Shown: positions 1 through 7,474 of the stretch, piece after piece
How positions within the stretch are numbered: position 1 is the first letter of the stretch
How the letters are laid out: each line of letters opens with the position of its first letter
DNA from: an uncultured archaeon
GTDB taxonomy: Archaea; Thermoplasmatota; Thermoplasmata; Thermoplasmatales; Thermoplasmataceae
DNA length: 64,000 nt
Direction: 5' to 3'
Assembly: GCA_000965745.1 (NCBI GenBank)
Contig: CP009479.1
Coordinates: 1,498,457 to 1,562,456 of the forward strand
Made by a program: the position numbers and the translations under genes
Notes under the pieces: model-generated
What the model was told of the DNA's origin: nothing
The model's database searches: none
The model's input: the letters and a program-made list of their open reading frames with translations, nothing else

Positions 1-1
1 G

Positions 2-820
2 CTGCTACTGGGACTGATACGGCCAACGGCGGGGGAAGTCAGGGTCTTCGGGGAGCGAATGACCCCCGGCTCCTCCAAACTCCGCAGGAGGATGGGCTAC
101 CTTCCCACGAACCCCAGGTTTCCTTCAAAAATGACCCCCATCAAGTACCTTGATTTCGTAGGGAAGCTCTTCAATCTCGGGAAAGAGGAGAGGATGAACC
201 GACTCTCCAGCCTCCTCCGGTCGGTCGGGCTGCTTGGCGATTCCTCTAGAGAAATCGGCGGGTTCTCCACGGGGATGACGACGCGTCTGGGACTCGCTGC
301 GGCTCTGATGAACGACCCTGAACTGCTGATCCTCGACGAGCCCACGTCAGGCCTGGACCCGGCCGGAAGGAGGTCCACCCTGGAGATGATAGCAGAGCTT
401 GGCAAGGAGAAGACGATTTTCGTGTCGTCTCACATCCTGAGCGACATCGACAGGATATGCTCGGACGTTGTCGTGATTAGCGGTGGAAGGAGCATCTTCT
501 CCGGCTCGATGAAGGACATGAAGAAGCGCACTCGCAGCAACATAATCCGTCTGGAACTGGAAGGGGATCTGATCAAGCTTTGCGAAGCGTTGAATGACGC
601 GAAATGGGTCGTCAGCTTTGAAACGAGGGGCGGCTACGGCGTGGACATCATGTTCGCCCCCGAGATGCCTATGGCCGACGCGGTCAGAGAGGTGACGAAC
701 CTCGTTTCGCGGCAGGGCTTGGACTTAATTTCCGTGACCTCCTCGATGTCCAGTATCGAGGACGCCTTTATGGAGCTGCTCCGAGGTGAAGAATCCCGTG
801 GGTTCCTCAGAGCTGCATAG
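2..820 (+). CDS. ABC transporter ATP-binding protein (5' end outside window)
   Basis: Nucleotide-binding subunit of an ABC-2 type exporter, acting on the cytoplasmic face with the permease that follows. The reading frame is open to the window edge, so the N-terminus with Walker A is missing; the visible part begins in the conserved region just after Walker A (LLLGLIRPTAGEV). An ABC signature variant, GGFSTGM, lies near base 256, followed by Walker B LLILDEPTSGLDP near 325 and the H-loop histidine in FVSSH near 430. The final third is the variable tail typical of drug or lipid exporters. It overlaps the permease start by 35 bases, so the two are probably co-translated. Codon use is strongly GC-rich, unlike the chromosome from 12.8 kb on, which suggests transfer. 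The substrate cannot be deduced. Confidence 0.93.
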   Translation: MLLGLIRPTAGEVRVFGERMTPGSSKLRRRMGYLPTNPRFPSKMTPIKYLDFVGKLFNLGKEERMNRLSSLLRSVGLLGDSSREIGGFSTGMTTRLGLAAALMNDPELLILDEPTSGLDPAGRRSTLEMIAELGKEKTIFVSSHILSDIDRICSDVVVISGGRSIFSGSMKDMKKRTRSNIIRLELEGDLIKLCEALNDAKWVVSFETRGGYGVDIMFAPEMPMADAVREVTNLVSRQGLDLISVTSSMSSIEDAFMELLRGEESRGFLRAA

Positions 821-1541
821 CTTTGGGGGCACCCTCGCCCCCTTCCTTGCAATCGTGGAGGCGGACCTGAGAAGCCTCTTCAGCAGCAAGATAACTTACG
901 GATGGCTGCTCGCTGCGGTCTTCATCCAGGTGGTGATTACTCTCGGTTCACGCTCGGCCGGGACGACTTCAAACGTGGTTTCCTCCGGGCTCTCGGACTT
1001 TGTCTACCTCTGGAGTCTGGTGATTATCGGGCTGGCCGCGAGTTCGGTCTCATTGGAGGCGGGAGAGCTTGCAGATTCCATAATGAGCAAGTCGGTCACG
1101 CGCCTCGACTACGTCTGCGCCAAGTTTGCCTCGCGGATTGCGTACACTCTGATCGGCTTTTCTGTGGTCACTGCGGTGCTGGTGGGCCTCGCGCTGAGGC
1201 TGGATGTCAGCGACTACAGCACGGCCGGGCTGGCGTCGTCGATAGTCCTTGTAGCGCTGGCCCTGGTGATGCTGACGGCGCTCGGGGTCGGACTCAGCGT
1301 CGCAATGCCGTCCACCGTCACGGCCATGGTCACCCTTCTGGTCCTATGGTACTCTATGACATTTTTCTTCCCTGTCGTCGGTCTCGGCGTCCTTTCCCCA
1401 GGTACGCTGGTGGGCAACCTGCCGGGGATTATCAAGGGCGAGTGGAGCTGGGAGAACTGGGAGACCTTTGCGGGTTTCGTCGCAATCTCAGGAGTCTCAG
1501 CGGCGCTGTCTTCGGCGTACTTCTACCTCAAGGACATTTGA
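786..1541 (+). CDS. ABC-2 type transporter permease
   Basis: Membrane partner of the preceding ATPase, 251 aa from a GTG start inside the end of that gene. About six hydrophobic segments are visible: one near residues 37-55, then around 78-95, 118-138, 150-175, 180-205 and 225-248. The segment pattern and the pairing with a lone ATPase fit the ABC-2 permease family, whose exporters move drugs, lipids or ions. The N-terminal region with an acidic helix (IVEADLRSLFSSK) is the usual lead-in of this family. Codon use is as GC-rich as in the ATPase gene. No substrate prediction is possible. Confidence 0.85.
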   Translation: MKNPVGSSELHSFGGTLAPFLAIVEADLRSLFSSKITYGWLLAAVFIQVVITLGSRSAGTTSNVVSSGLSDFVYLWSLVIIGLAASSVSLEAGELADSIMSKSVTRLDYVCAKFASRIAYTLIGFSVVTAVLVGLALRLDVSDYSTAGLASSIVLVALALVMLTALGVGLSVAMPSTVTAMVTLLVLWYSMTFFFPVVGLGVLSPGTLVGNLPGIIKGEWSWENWETFAGFVAISGVSAALSSAYFYLKDI

Positions 1542-1577
1542 GCCTTCGGTTCGTTCCCAGCGGTTGCCCAGCCGGTG

Positions 1578-1736
1578 CTATACAGTAATCAACTCCCGGT
1601 TCCAAACTTTCTCCGGGTGGGACGGCTCAACGTCCGACACCAGCGCCCGGCAGGTCGCTTTGACGGCTCTAGGAGACATGACGGGCACGTCGTTGCCCTC
1701 AATCCAGCGGAGGTCTGCTTGTAACAGAAGACGACT
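1578..1736 (-). pseudogene. Possible C-terminal remnant of an unidentified gene
   Basis: A 52-codon open stretch on the minus strand without a start codon, ending at TAG. The translation contains RWIEGNDVPVMSPRAV and HPEKVWNRELITV, which reads like a genuine protein C-terminus rather than random sequence. It shares the GC-rich composition of the ABC genes. I do not recognise the family. It may be a leftover truncated by rearrangement at the edge of the accessory zone. Weak call. Confidence 0.22.
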
Positions 1737-1760
1737 TCAAGGCGCCCATGGATTGAGTTC

Positions 1761-2180
1761 TTGGTACATGAGATGTCAATTAAAAAGTTCGTTTGTCCAC
1801 GCTTTCATGATGATGATAGCGTGAAAGTATCCTATCCGAGTACCGAATGTAGGAAGGGAGATGAATGCTTCCTTACGAGGATGCTAACCTCAAGATCATC
1901 ATCGCACACCCTTGGCCAGATATGGGATCATATCTGGTTTAAAAGAATATACAAGATCATACAGGCAGTCCCAGCGAAGTTCAAGGACCTCATCCTGGCG
2001 AGTGTGCTGAACCAGATTGTCGAATCTCCGGATACAATGTAGAAGCTGCAGAATGAACTTGCAGCAAGAAGGCAGAAAGGTGTTGGATGATTACTTCATC
2101 AACAAGATGGAGGTTTAGCGAGACCTTGAGAAGCTGGAGCGATTGGTTAAGGGGGACTTCAGATTAGATTGTATGAAAAC
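1761..2180 (+). pseudogene. Decayed coding remnant upstream of the IS256 element
   Basis: A 93-codon open frame (1761-2042) ends at TAG. It is followed in the same and then a shifted frame by KLQNELAARRQKG and, after another stop, by RDLEKLERLVKGDF, both helical and charged. Several stops and frame changes in about 400 bases that still look protein-like suggest a degraded gene. No family recognised. Composition falls from GC-rich to AT-leaning here, so a junction between two pieces of DNA probably lies near 1750. Confidence 0.3.
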
Positions 2181-2184
2181 GATG

Positions 2185-3457
2185 GACATTTCGATCGTGT
2201 GCATAAAGTGATGTAATTTTAAAGAGGTCCCGCAAAATTTGGAATTAGGAGGACCAAAAGATGCAGGACCAGTTGAACATGGTAGAGGAATTAATAAGCA
2301 CTTTCCTGAATGACAATCAGGAAGGGAAGAAACAGCTGATCGAGTGGTTTCTGAACGAAGTCATGGACAGGGAAGCGATGGATCAGATCAAGGCGAAATG
2401 GTACGAGAGATCTGAGCAGAGGAAAGCGCACAGGAATGGCAAGAGGAAGAGATCACTGAAGACATCGGACGGCGATCTGATGCTGGAGAAGCCCCAGATA
2501 CCTGAGTTTCCATTCGAAACACAGGTATTTGACCGGTACAGCAGAGTCGAGAGAGCAGTTGAATCAGCAATCCTGGAATCGTACATACAGGGTGTCTCAA
2601 CAAGGAGAGTGAAGAGCATTGTTGAGACCCTTGGGATACGAAAAGTATCCCCGTCCTATGTCTCATCGCTTTCATCCGATCTGGATCAAAAGGTGAAGGA
2701 ATTCCTTGAGCGTCCCATAGAAAAGGAGATCAGGTACATGTATGTGGATGCCACATACATCAAGGTACGCCAGGATTCAAGGTACAAAAGCATGGCGCTG
2801 TACATTGCAGCTGGCGTCAGGGAGGATGGGTACAGGGAAATCCTGGGGGCAAGGCTTTATGACTCTGAGACAGAAATCGACTACGAATCATTCTTCGATG
2901 ATCTTAAGGATCGCGGCCTGAGAGGCTTAGAGCTGGTGATATCAGATGGCCATAAGGGAATCAGGGAAGCGGTACTCCGATCATTTCCAGGCGCATCATG
3001 GCAGTTCTGCCATGTGCATTTCATCAGGAACCTGATGAAGAAGATTCCAAAGAAAAGATGGGGGTCAGTATCACTCATAGTGAAGGAATCACTTGAGAAT
3101 CCTTCACTCATGCCTCTTGCACAGCAGGCATTGATGGATCATGGAATGGACAGGGCTGCTGAGATGTATGAGCGATGGTCGGATTCACTGTACAACTATC
3201 AGTCTTCCCCTAGAGGGCACTGGAGAAGGATCAGGACAACAAACATGATGGAGCGTCTCAATTACGAGATCAAGCGTCGTACAAAGAAAGTGGGTGCGTT
3301 TCCATCTGAGAAAGCGTTGATCAGGTTGGCAGGAGCGGTGTTGATGGACGTGAATGAGGAGTGGATCACTGGGCGAAAGTATTTGAGAATGGAGGAGTTG
3401 CACGGTGGGGGAGTCCCTCTTTAATTTACAGCACTTGGTGCACATGACCGACATTTC
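2185..3457 (+). mobile_element. IS256-family insertion sequence
   Basis: One transposase gene flanked by long imperfect terminal inverted repeats. The inner, best part pairs 2208-2228 (GTGATGTAATTTTAAAGAGG) with the complement of 3416-3434. The similarity continues outward through GTGTGCA/TGCACAT and ACATTTCG/CGACATTT, to about 2185 and 3457. I found no convincing 8-9 bp target duplication next to these ends, so the insertion may be old or one side rearranged. Confidence 0.8.
2261..3424 (+). CDS. IS256-family (mutator-type) transposase
   Basis: DDE transposase of 387 aa that would cut and paste its own IS. The first catalytic aspartate is in YVDATYIKV (about residue 165) and the second in VISDGHKGI (about 229). 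The family C-x-H element is FCHVHFIRN, and the catalytic glutamate is in TTNMMERLNYEIKRRTK (about 335). Length and order match intact IS256 transposases. The start at 2261 is preceded by AGGAGG (2248-2253), a good ribosome-binding site. The frame is uninterrupted, so the protein could be active. Confidence 0.95.
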   Translation: MQDQLNMVEELISTFLNDNQEGKKQLIEWFLNEVMDREAMDQIKAKWYERSEQRKAHRNGKRKRSLKTSDGDLMLEKPQIPEFPFETQVFDRYSRVERAVESAILESYIQGVSTRRVKSIVETLGIRKVSPSYVSSLSSDLDQKVKEFLERPIEKEIRYMYVDATYIKVRQDSRYKSMALYIAAGVREDGYREILGARLYDSETEIDYESFFDDLKDRGLRGLELVISDGHKGIREAVLRSFPGASWQFCHVHFIRNLMKKIPKKRWGSVSLIVKESLENPSLMPLAQQALMDHGMDRAAEMYERWSDSLYNYQSSPRGHWRRIRTTNMMERLNYEIKRRTKKVGAFPSEKALIRLAGAVLMDVNEEWITGRKYLRMEELHGGGVPL

Positions 3458-3655
3458 ATTGAAAGAATGAAAGATATATCTTATTCAGGACCAGACTCCA
3501 AGAAGAACAAATGCGAACAAGATTTTGTAGCAGAATATGCGGGTTGGATAATAAAATGCATGGTCAGGTGCTGTAACATAGTGTTGGGAACACTTTCCAC
3601 TCAAAGAAATAGGGACTCTCTGATGCTCTTATTGAAGAGTACAACAACTTGTTAG

Positions 3656-3920
3656 AAAACAGGGATCGAATTTTCATGGCACAAATGTCGCCACACATAT
3701 GCGAAGAACCTGATCAGAAACGACGTGGATCTCGAAACCATACGTCAGTATGCTCCTGGGCCATGAGGACCTGAGCTCGACTCAGATCTACCTGCACCCC
3801 TCACAGCTCAAGGCAATCGAGCACGCAAGGAAAATTAGCCTTTTTGGTGAAGACGGGGTACAGGACCCTTCGGATTTGAACCGTATGGACCGGCGGGATT
3901 GTAAACCTATTTGGGTTTAA
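3656..3920 (+). pseudogene. Frameshifted tyrosine recombinase (integrase) C-terminal fragment
   Basis: Frame one carries FSWHKCRHTYAKNLI, the HxxRHT box of tyrosine recombinases, then DVDLETIRQ. A single extra base near 3749 shifts the frame, after which MLLGHEDLSSTQIYLHP gives the LGH box and the catalytic tyrosine (IYLHP). No N-terminal part is left upstream, where a TAG closes the frame at 3653-3655. The second frame runs through the att core at 3883-3897 and stops at TAA in 3918-3920. It is unlike the intact integrase at 3958, so it represents a different, older integration. Confidence 0.82.
3883..3897 (+). repeat. att site, distal copy of the tRNA-Ala 3' end
   Basis: GTATGGACCGGCGGG is identical to 12706-12720, where it forms the last 12 bases of tRNA-Ala plus three bases beyond. 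After it the left copy reads ATTGTAAACC and the right GATTTGAACC, so similarity fades into the T-arm. It lies 60 bases before the integrase start. Just upstream, CGGATTTGAACCG (3871-3883) also resembles a tRNA T-arm and may be a second scar. Confidence 0.85.
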
Positions 3921-3923
3921 ACC
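3914..3923. promoter_or_regulatory. GGTTTAAACC palindrome at the left border
   Basis: A perfect 10-bp palindrome 16 bases inside the left att core. The same word occurs at 12689-12698, next to the right att core. Possible integrase or excision-factor binding site; function is inferred from position only. Confidence 0.45.
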
Positions 3924-3924
3924 G

Positions 3925-3934
3925 TATATTTATT
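3925..3934 (+). promoter_or_regulatory. TATA box of the integrase gene
   Basis: TATATTTATT centred about 28 bases before the ATG at 3958, so the transcript would be leaderless. It lies only 28 bases inside the att core. Confidence 0.55.
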
Positions 3935-3957
3935 TACATTAAAAACATCAGATATGT

Positions 3958-5256
3958 ATGAGGATTGGGAAAAAATACAACATGCTTCTTGAGGACCCGG
4001 ATATTAGGCGATGGTACGACAATCTGAAAAGGGGATCACAGTCAACGGCGGACGTTAGACTTAGAGGGTTAGGACGATTCTGTACACATTATGATACCAC
4101 GCCTAAAGACTTCTTAAACAAGAGTGAAAAGGAGATGTCCGATCTAATGATGGATTATGTATCTGACTTAGAAAAGGACGGTAAGGCACCCGCATACATT
4201 GACTCATGTCTAAAGCTGGTACGTTCTTGGCTCAAGTATAACTCAATAGTCCTTACCCGTTCAATTAAGATCAAGAATGCCAAGATACCCACTACACTTA
4301 ACGGTCAGAGGACACCATCACAGGATCAGTTAAAGAAGATACTCCAAGCCGGTACAATGACTTCAAGGGTTTGTATATCTCTAGTTTCCCAATCCGGCAT
4401 AAGGCTTGAAGTGTTAGGCGATTATTCGGGAAAGGACGGCCTAAGACTCAAGGATTTTCCTGAGCTTGTTATTGAAAAGGACTCGGTAGATTTTGAGACC
4501 ATACCGGCCCGGATTGTGATCCGTAATGCATTGAGCAAGGCGGGCCATGAGTATTTCACTTTCATAGGTCCAGAGGGAGCGGAATACATCAAGGACTATC
4601 TCAATGAAAGAATGAGGAAAGGGGAAAAACTGACACCTGAGACACCGTTAGTAATTCCAAGGAATCACGGAATACACTTCATTAGCACCATAAATATAGG
4701 CGATCAGATAAGGACGGCAATAAGAAAAGCCGGGTTCCCCTGGAGACCTTACGATCTCAGACACTATTTCGCTACTCAGACAATGGAAGCCGAATCAAAG
4801 GGAGCCATTATCAGAGATTGGAGAGTGTTCTTTATGGGCCATAAGGGAGACATAGAACATCAGTACACGCTTAACAACAGGACACTTTCAAAGGATAGGA
4901 TAGAATCCATGAGGGAGTCATACAGCAATGCCCTTAAATTCCTTGAGACCGAAAAGAAGGGAATATCTGAAGAGGACCATGCAAACATACTGAGGGAGCA
5001 TTCAATCAGGACATACGCAATGATTACCGGATCTGAGTTATCAGATGATGAAAGGGAAAGGCTCATGTCTCTGGAAGATTCCGATTTCTGGAAAGAGATT
5101 TCAGAGAAATACAAGCAGAATAAGAAGGACACGCTCAATAACGGACACTCTCAAAAAGTGGTCAGCGTTAAAGTAGTGAGAGAATACATCAACCAGGGAT
5201 GGGAGTATGTGAATACACTTCCTGGAAACAAAGAGGTAATAGTGAAACTTCCATGA
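3958..5256 (+). CDS. Tyrosine recombinase / archaeal integrase
   Basis: Site-specific recombinase of 432 aa that would integrate and excise the element at tRNA-Ala. The N-terminal SAM-like DNA-binding region covers roughly residues 15-105. The catalytic domain follows: Arg149 in SGIRLEVL, a candidate Lys194 in the beta hairpin, Arg268-His269 in YDLRHYFATQ, His295 in FFMGHKG, and nucleophile Tyr303 in EHQYTLNN. All key residues are present, so it is probably functional. A C-terminal extension of about 110 residues follows the tyrosine and is helical. The stop overlaps the ribosome-binding site of the next gene, suggesting co-transcription with it. Confidence 0.95.
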   Translation: MRIGKKYNMLLEDPDIRRWYDNLKRGSQSTADVRLRGLGRFCTHYDTTPKDFLNKSEKEMSDLMMDYVSDLEKDGKAPAYIDSCLKLVRSWLKYNSIVLTRSIKIKNAKIPTTLNGQRTPSQDQLKKILQAGTMTSRVCISLVSQSGIRLEVLGDYSGKDGLRLKDFPELVIEKDSVDFETIPARIVIRNALSKAGHEYFTFIGPEGAEYIKDYLNERMRKGEKLTPETPLVIPRNHGIHFISTINIGDQIRTAIRKAGFPWRPYDLRHYFATQTMEAESKGAIIRDWRVFFMGHKGDIEHQYTLNNRTLSKDRIESMRESYSNALKFLETEKKGISEEDHANILREHSIRTYAMITGSELSDDERERLMSLEDSDFWKEISEKYKQNKKDTLNNGHSQKVVSVKVVREYINQGWEYVNTLPGNKEVIVKLP

Positions 5257-5265
5257 GGATTATGC

Positions 5266-5898
5266 TTGAAATACATTTACATTGACGAGAGTGGGGACTT
5301 GGGTCTCTCAAAGAGTGGATCTACTGTTCTCGTTATTTCCGCTTTAGTGGTAAACAACTCGAAGGACCTTGACAGGATTGTCAAAAATGCTAGGAGGAAT
5401 AAATTCAGAAAAGAACTTACTGGTGCATCTGAAATTAAAGCAAACAAATCAAGTTCCACACTCAGGCGTTACATGCTCTCAAGATTGAATGGACTTAGCT
5501 CTGCTTACGCAGTGCATTGCATCCTATACAAGGACATGATTAGAAGTCAATACCTGAGAGACAACAAGCATAAACTCTACAATTTTGTAGCGGGTGCCCT
5601 TGCAGATAGTATTATCATCAACTCTGCCAATGTTGAGGCAAGAATCGATAAGAGCAAGGGAAAAGCTGTATTGAGAAAGGATTTCAACAGATACTTTGAG
5701 GATAAACTCAGAAATGGCTCTAGGATAGGAAAAATAGACATCTACCACAGTGACTCAAGGAATTTTAGCGGGTTGCAGTTAGTGGACATCTTAGCGTGGT
5801 CCGTGTTTCAAAGATTCAACAATGCTGATCTTTCCTATTTTGATTTGATAGATACCGTGAAATTTCCACAATATATGGTGGAACTATGGAAGAAGTGA
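5266..5898 (+). CDS. DUF3800 family protein
   Basis: 210-aa protein that begins with MKYIYIDESGDLG, the hallmark N-terminus of DUF3800, a family with an RNase H-like fold predicted from its conserved acidic residues. Further family features: SEIKANKSS around residue 55, EARIDKSKGK near 128, and the terminal GLQLVDILAWSVFQRF. The start is TTG with GAGGA seven bases upstream, and it follows the integrase by nine bases. Members are frequent on mobile elements and in defence islands, but biochemical roles are poorly defined. The active-site aspartates (Asp7, Asp11, Asp175) appear intact. I would not assign a specific activity. Confidence 0.8.
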   Translation: MKYIYIDESGDLGLSKSGSTVLVISALVVNNSKDLDRIVKNARRNKFRKELTGASEIKANKSSSTLRRYMLSRLNGLSSAYAVHCILYKDMIRSQYLRDNKHKLYNFVAGALADSIIINSANVEARIDKSKGKAVLRKDFNRYFEDKLRNGSRIGKIDIYHSDSRNFSGLQLVDILAWSVFQRFNNADLSYFDLIDTVKFPQYMVELWKK

Positions 5899-6060
5899 GC
5901 CAGAGCCGATTGGAACGTTTAAACGTCCACCTCAAGGTAGGCTTGTCCAATCGGTCTTACCTGTAAGTAAACATTGTTAACAATGTTATAAATGTTTACA
6001 CCGTACTCACTATCCGAGACACACCTGCGGGGTGCACCCGGTTCAAACATACGATGGTCT
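5899..6060. other. Palindrome-rich intergenic region, candidate origin or control region
   Basis: Non-coding gap inside the integrated replicon with several symmetric elements. CCGATTGGA (5906-5914) pairs with TCCAATCGG (5946-5954). Perfect palindromes are ACGTTTAAACGT (5915-5926), AACATTGTTAACAATGTT (5970-5987) and GGGTGCACCC (6030-6039). GTAAACATT (5967-5975) is also inverted at 5991-5999. Such density in an otherwise gene-packed element suggests a replication origin, partition site or operator. The region lies downstream of the integrase pair, so part may act in transcript termination. Confidence 0.5.
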
Positions 6061-6069
6061 TAATTATAG

Positions 6070-6612
6070 TTAAATACCTAACTTTCTATACTTATTATAC
6101 TCCTCCGGAATGAACTTCCTGATCCAGCCTATCGAGAAGGAATTGAACGGTGACAGTTCCTGGAAACTCTTAGAAATGAGGGATTTCATGTGATGTTCCG
6201 ATGCAATGAAATTTCTCGATACAACTCTCTTTATGCTCTTCCATATGAATTCAATTGGGTTGAGATCAGGCGAGTATGGCGGCAGGAAAATGAGTTCTAT
6301 TCTGAGTTCTAGGGATAATTCCATCACCTTTGCTGCATGATGTGATGCAAAATTATCCAGCACCACCTTGATCTTCTTTTCAGGATTGTTCCTCCTTATC
6401 TCAACCAGAAACGCGCAGATATCCTCCTTCCTTGATCGCTCCATGAAGCTGCATGTACTTGTGCCATTGATTGCATAGAACCCTATGCAATTGATTCTGT
6501 ACTTAGCTGTGTTCTTTATCTTCTCTGACCTTTTGAAGGACCACATCCTTACAGTGTTGGATGTGTTCTGTGGAGATGACTCATCCAGGAATCCTATGAT
6601 CTCATCATCCAT
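6070..6612 (-). CDS. IS630 transposase, orfB (DDE catalytic part)
   Basis: Catalytic half of the IS630/Tc1-mariner type transposase. Aspartate one is in GFLDESSPQ near the N-terminus, the second in VVLDNFASHHA, and the glutamate in LPPYSPDLNPIEFIW, the family signature. The reading frame is open upstream of its first ATG to the A8 run of orfA. A -1 slip there reads L-K-K-N-L-G-Q and then this ORF, giving a fused protein of about 345 aa, the usual family size. On its own it lacks the DNA-binding domain. Confidence 0.9.
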   Translation of the reverse strand: MDDEIIGFLDESSPQNTSNTVRMWSFKRSEKIKNTAKYRINCIGFYAINGTSTCSFMERSRKEDICAFLVEIRRNNPEKKIKVVLDNFASHHAAKVMELSLELRIELIFLPPYSPDLNPIEFIWKSIKRVVSRNFIASEHHMKSLISKSFQELSPFNSFSIGWIRKFIPEEYNKYRKLGI

Positions 6613-6623
6613 GCTGATCTGGC

Positions 6624-7106
6624 CTAAGTTTTTTTTAGCCTTTCCTCAGCGTCCTTTGGACGCCTGAAGTCATGCGGATATGGCTTTGAGTACTTCATGC
6701 CCATCTGCCTGAGGATCGTGCGTACATGCTTCTGTGAGAACCTGATTCCGAATCTCTTCTCAATGAGTTTCTGTACCTCCTCTGTGGTCCAGTCATCCCT
6801 TTCCTGCAATATTGTCCTGAGGCGTTCTTTCTTCTCCCCGGAGAGCTTAGCGGGCTTGCCGCCTGCAAATCTAGGTGCAAGGCCGTCATATCCATCCTCA
6901 TTCCACCGGTCCTGCCACTGGTACCCGACCATCTTGTACACTCCGACCTTGGATGCAGCCTCTTCCACTGAATCTCCGTTGTAACGGTGCCTGACAAAGT
7001 ACAGGCGCTTGAGGATCCGAGTGTCCTTCTCCAGTGTCTTGATACGCTTTTCAAGCTCTTCCACACTCATTTTTCTGTCAATTGGTATGGTCTCCTTCCT
7101 GCCCAT
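6624..7106 (-). CDS. IS630 transposase, orfA (HTH DNA-binding part)
   Basis: 160-aa N-terminal half of the transposase. It shows two helix-turn-helix units of the IS630 type: residues about 25-75 (VEEAASKVGVYKMVGYQWQ) and a winged helix around 105-150 (IEKRFGIRFSQKHVRTILRQM). It ends in ERLKKT at a run of eight A residues on the coding strand (6629-6636 on the plus strand as T), a classical A-AAA-AAA slippery site into the orfB frame. It would bind the terminal repeats. Confidence 0.9.
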   Translation of the reverse strand: MGRKETIPIDRKMSVEELEKRIKTLEKDTRILKRLYFVRHRYNGDSVEEAASKVGVYKMVGYQWQDRWNEDGYDGLAPRFAGGKPAKLSGEKKERLRTILQERDDWTTEEVQKLIEKRFGIRFSQKHVRTILRQMGMKYSKPYPHDFRRPKDAEERLKKT

Positions 7107-7183
7107 GGTTGTATAATACTAATACGTATTAAAAGTATGGTATTTAACTATAATTAGTATGTAAGGGACGCCTAAGGGTGGGA

Positions 7184-7474
7184 CTACATAGAGGGGTGGT
7201 TACCGTCTCGCTTTGTCGGTTTGAGTCCCGTCCTTATGTGTCTTCCGCATTTATGGCAGCGAATTCGTGAGACGTTCCCCGTGTATTTCCATTCATGGCC
7301 GCATCCCTTGCATTCGATAAGAATGCCCGGTATTTCTTCCCTTAACGATGTGTCCAGCTTGTAGAGGCGCATCCTCAGATATGATTCTATATCAATAGAC
7401 GGGTTGCTCTGTTTTATACGCCTAAGAACAGCTTCCTCAACAACCAACTTGATCTCTTTTTTCGTCTCTATCAC
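7184..7474 (-). CDS. Small zinc-ribbon protein
   Basis: 96 aa, last gene of the replicon operon. The C-terminal half has two knuckles, CKGCG and CHKCG, 17 residues apart: a four-cysteine zinc ribbon. The N-terminal 50 residues are helical and charged (EEAVLRRIKQSNP) and may help bind nucleic acid. Its start overlaps the stop of the preceding gene in an ATGA, so translation is coupled. No specific family recognised; a transcription- or replication-associated accessory factor is possible. Confidence 0.7.
   Translation of the reverse strand: MIETKKEIKLVVEEAVLRRIKQSNPSIDIESYLRMRLYKLDTSLREEIPGILIECKGCGHEWKYTGNVSRIRCHKCGRHIRTGLKPTKRDGNHPSM

Larger units (their letters stand above)
6061..7156 (-). 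mobile_element. IS630-family insertion sequence
   Basis: Perfect 18-bp terminal inverted repeats, TAATTATAGTTAAATACC at 6061-6078 and its complement at 7139-7156, including the TA dinucleotides that this family duplicates on insertion. Two overlapping frames on the minus strand encode the transposase. It lies within the integrated replicon, downstream of the last small gene of the operon, and does not interrupt a recognisable gene. Ends and reading frames look fresh. Confidence 0.92.

Noticed and set aside
902-1588. 228-codon open frame overlapping the ABC permease in another frame
   Set aside because: Arg/Gly/Cys-rich translation without domain features; GC-rich DNA gives long chance frames. 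The 786 frame has clear membrane segments.
1468-1824. 118-codon plus-strand frame after the permease
   Set aside because: Overlaps the permease end, has no recognisable composition, and crosses the composition boundary.
2177-3466. Target-site duplication for the IS256 element
   Set aside because: Compared the 8-9 bases outside both the short and the extended repeats; none matched.
3467-3655. 62-codon frame between the IS256 element and the integrase fragment
   Set aside because: Short, cysteine-scattered, no similarity to integrases and closed by TAG just before the HxxRHT fragment.
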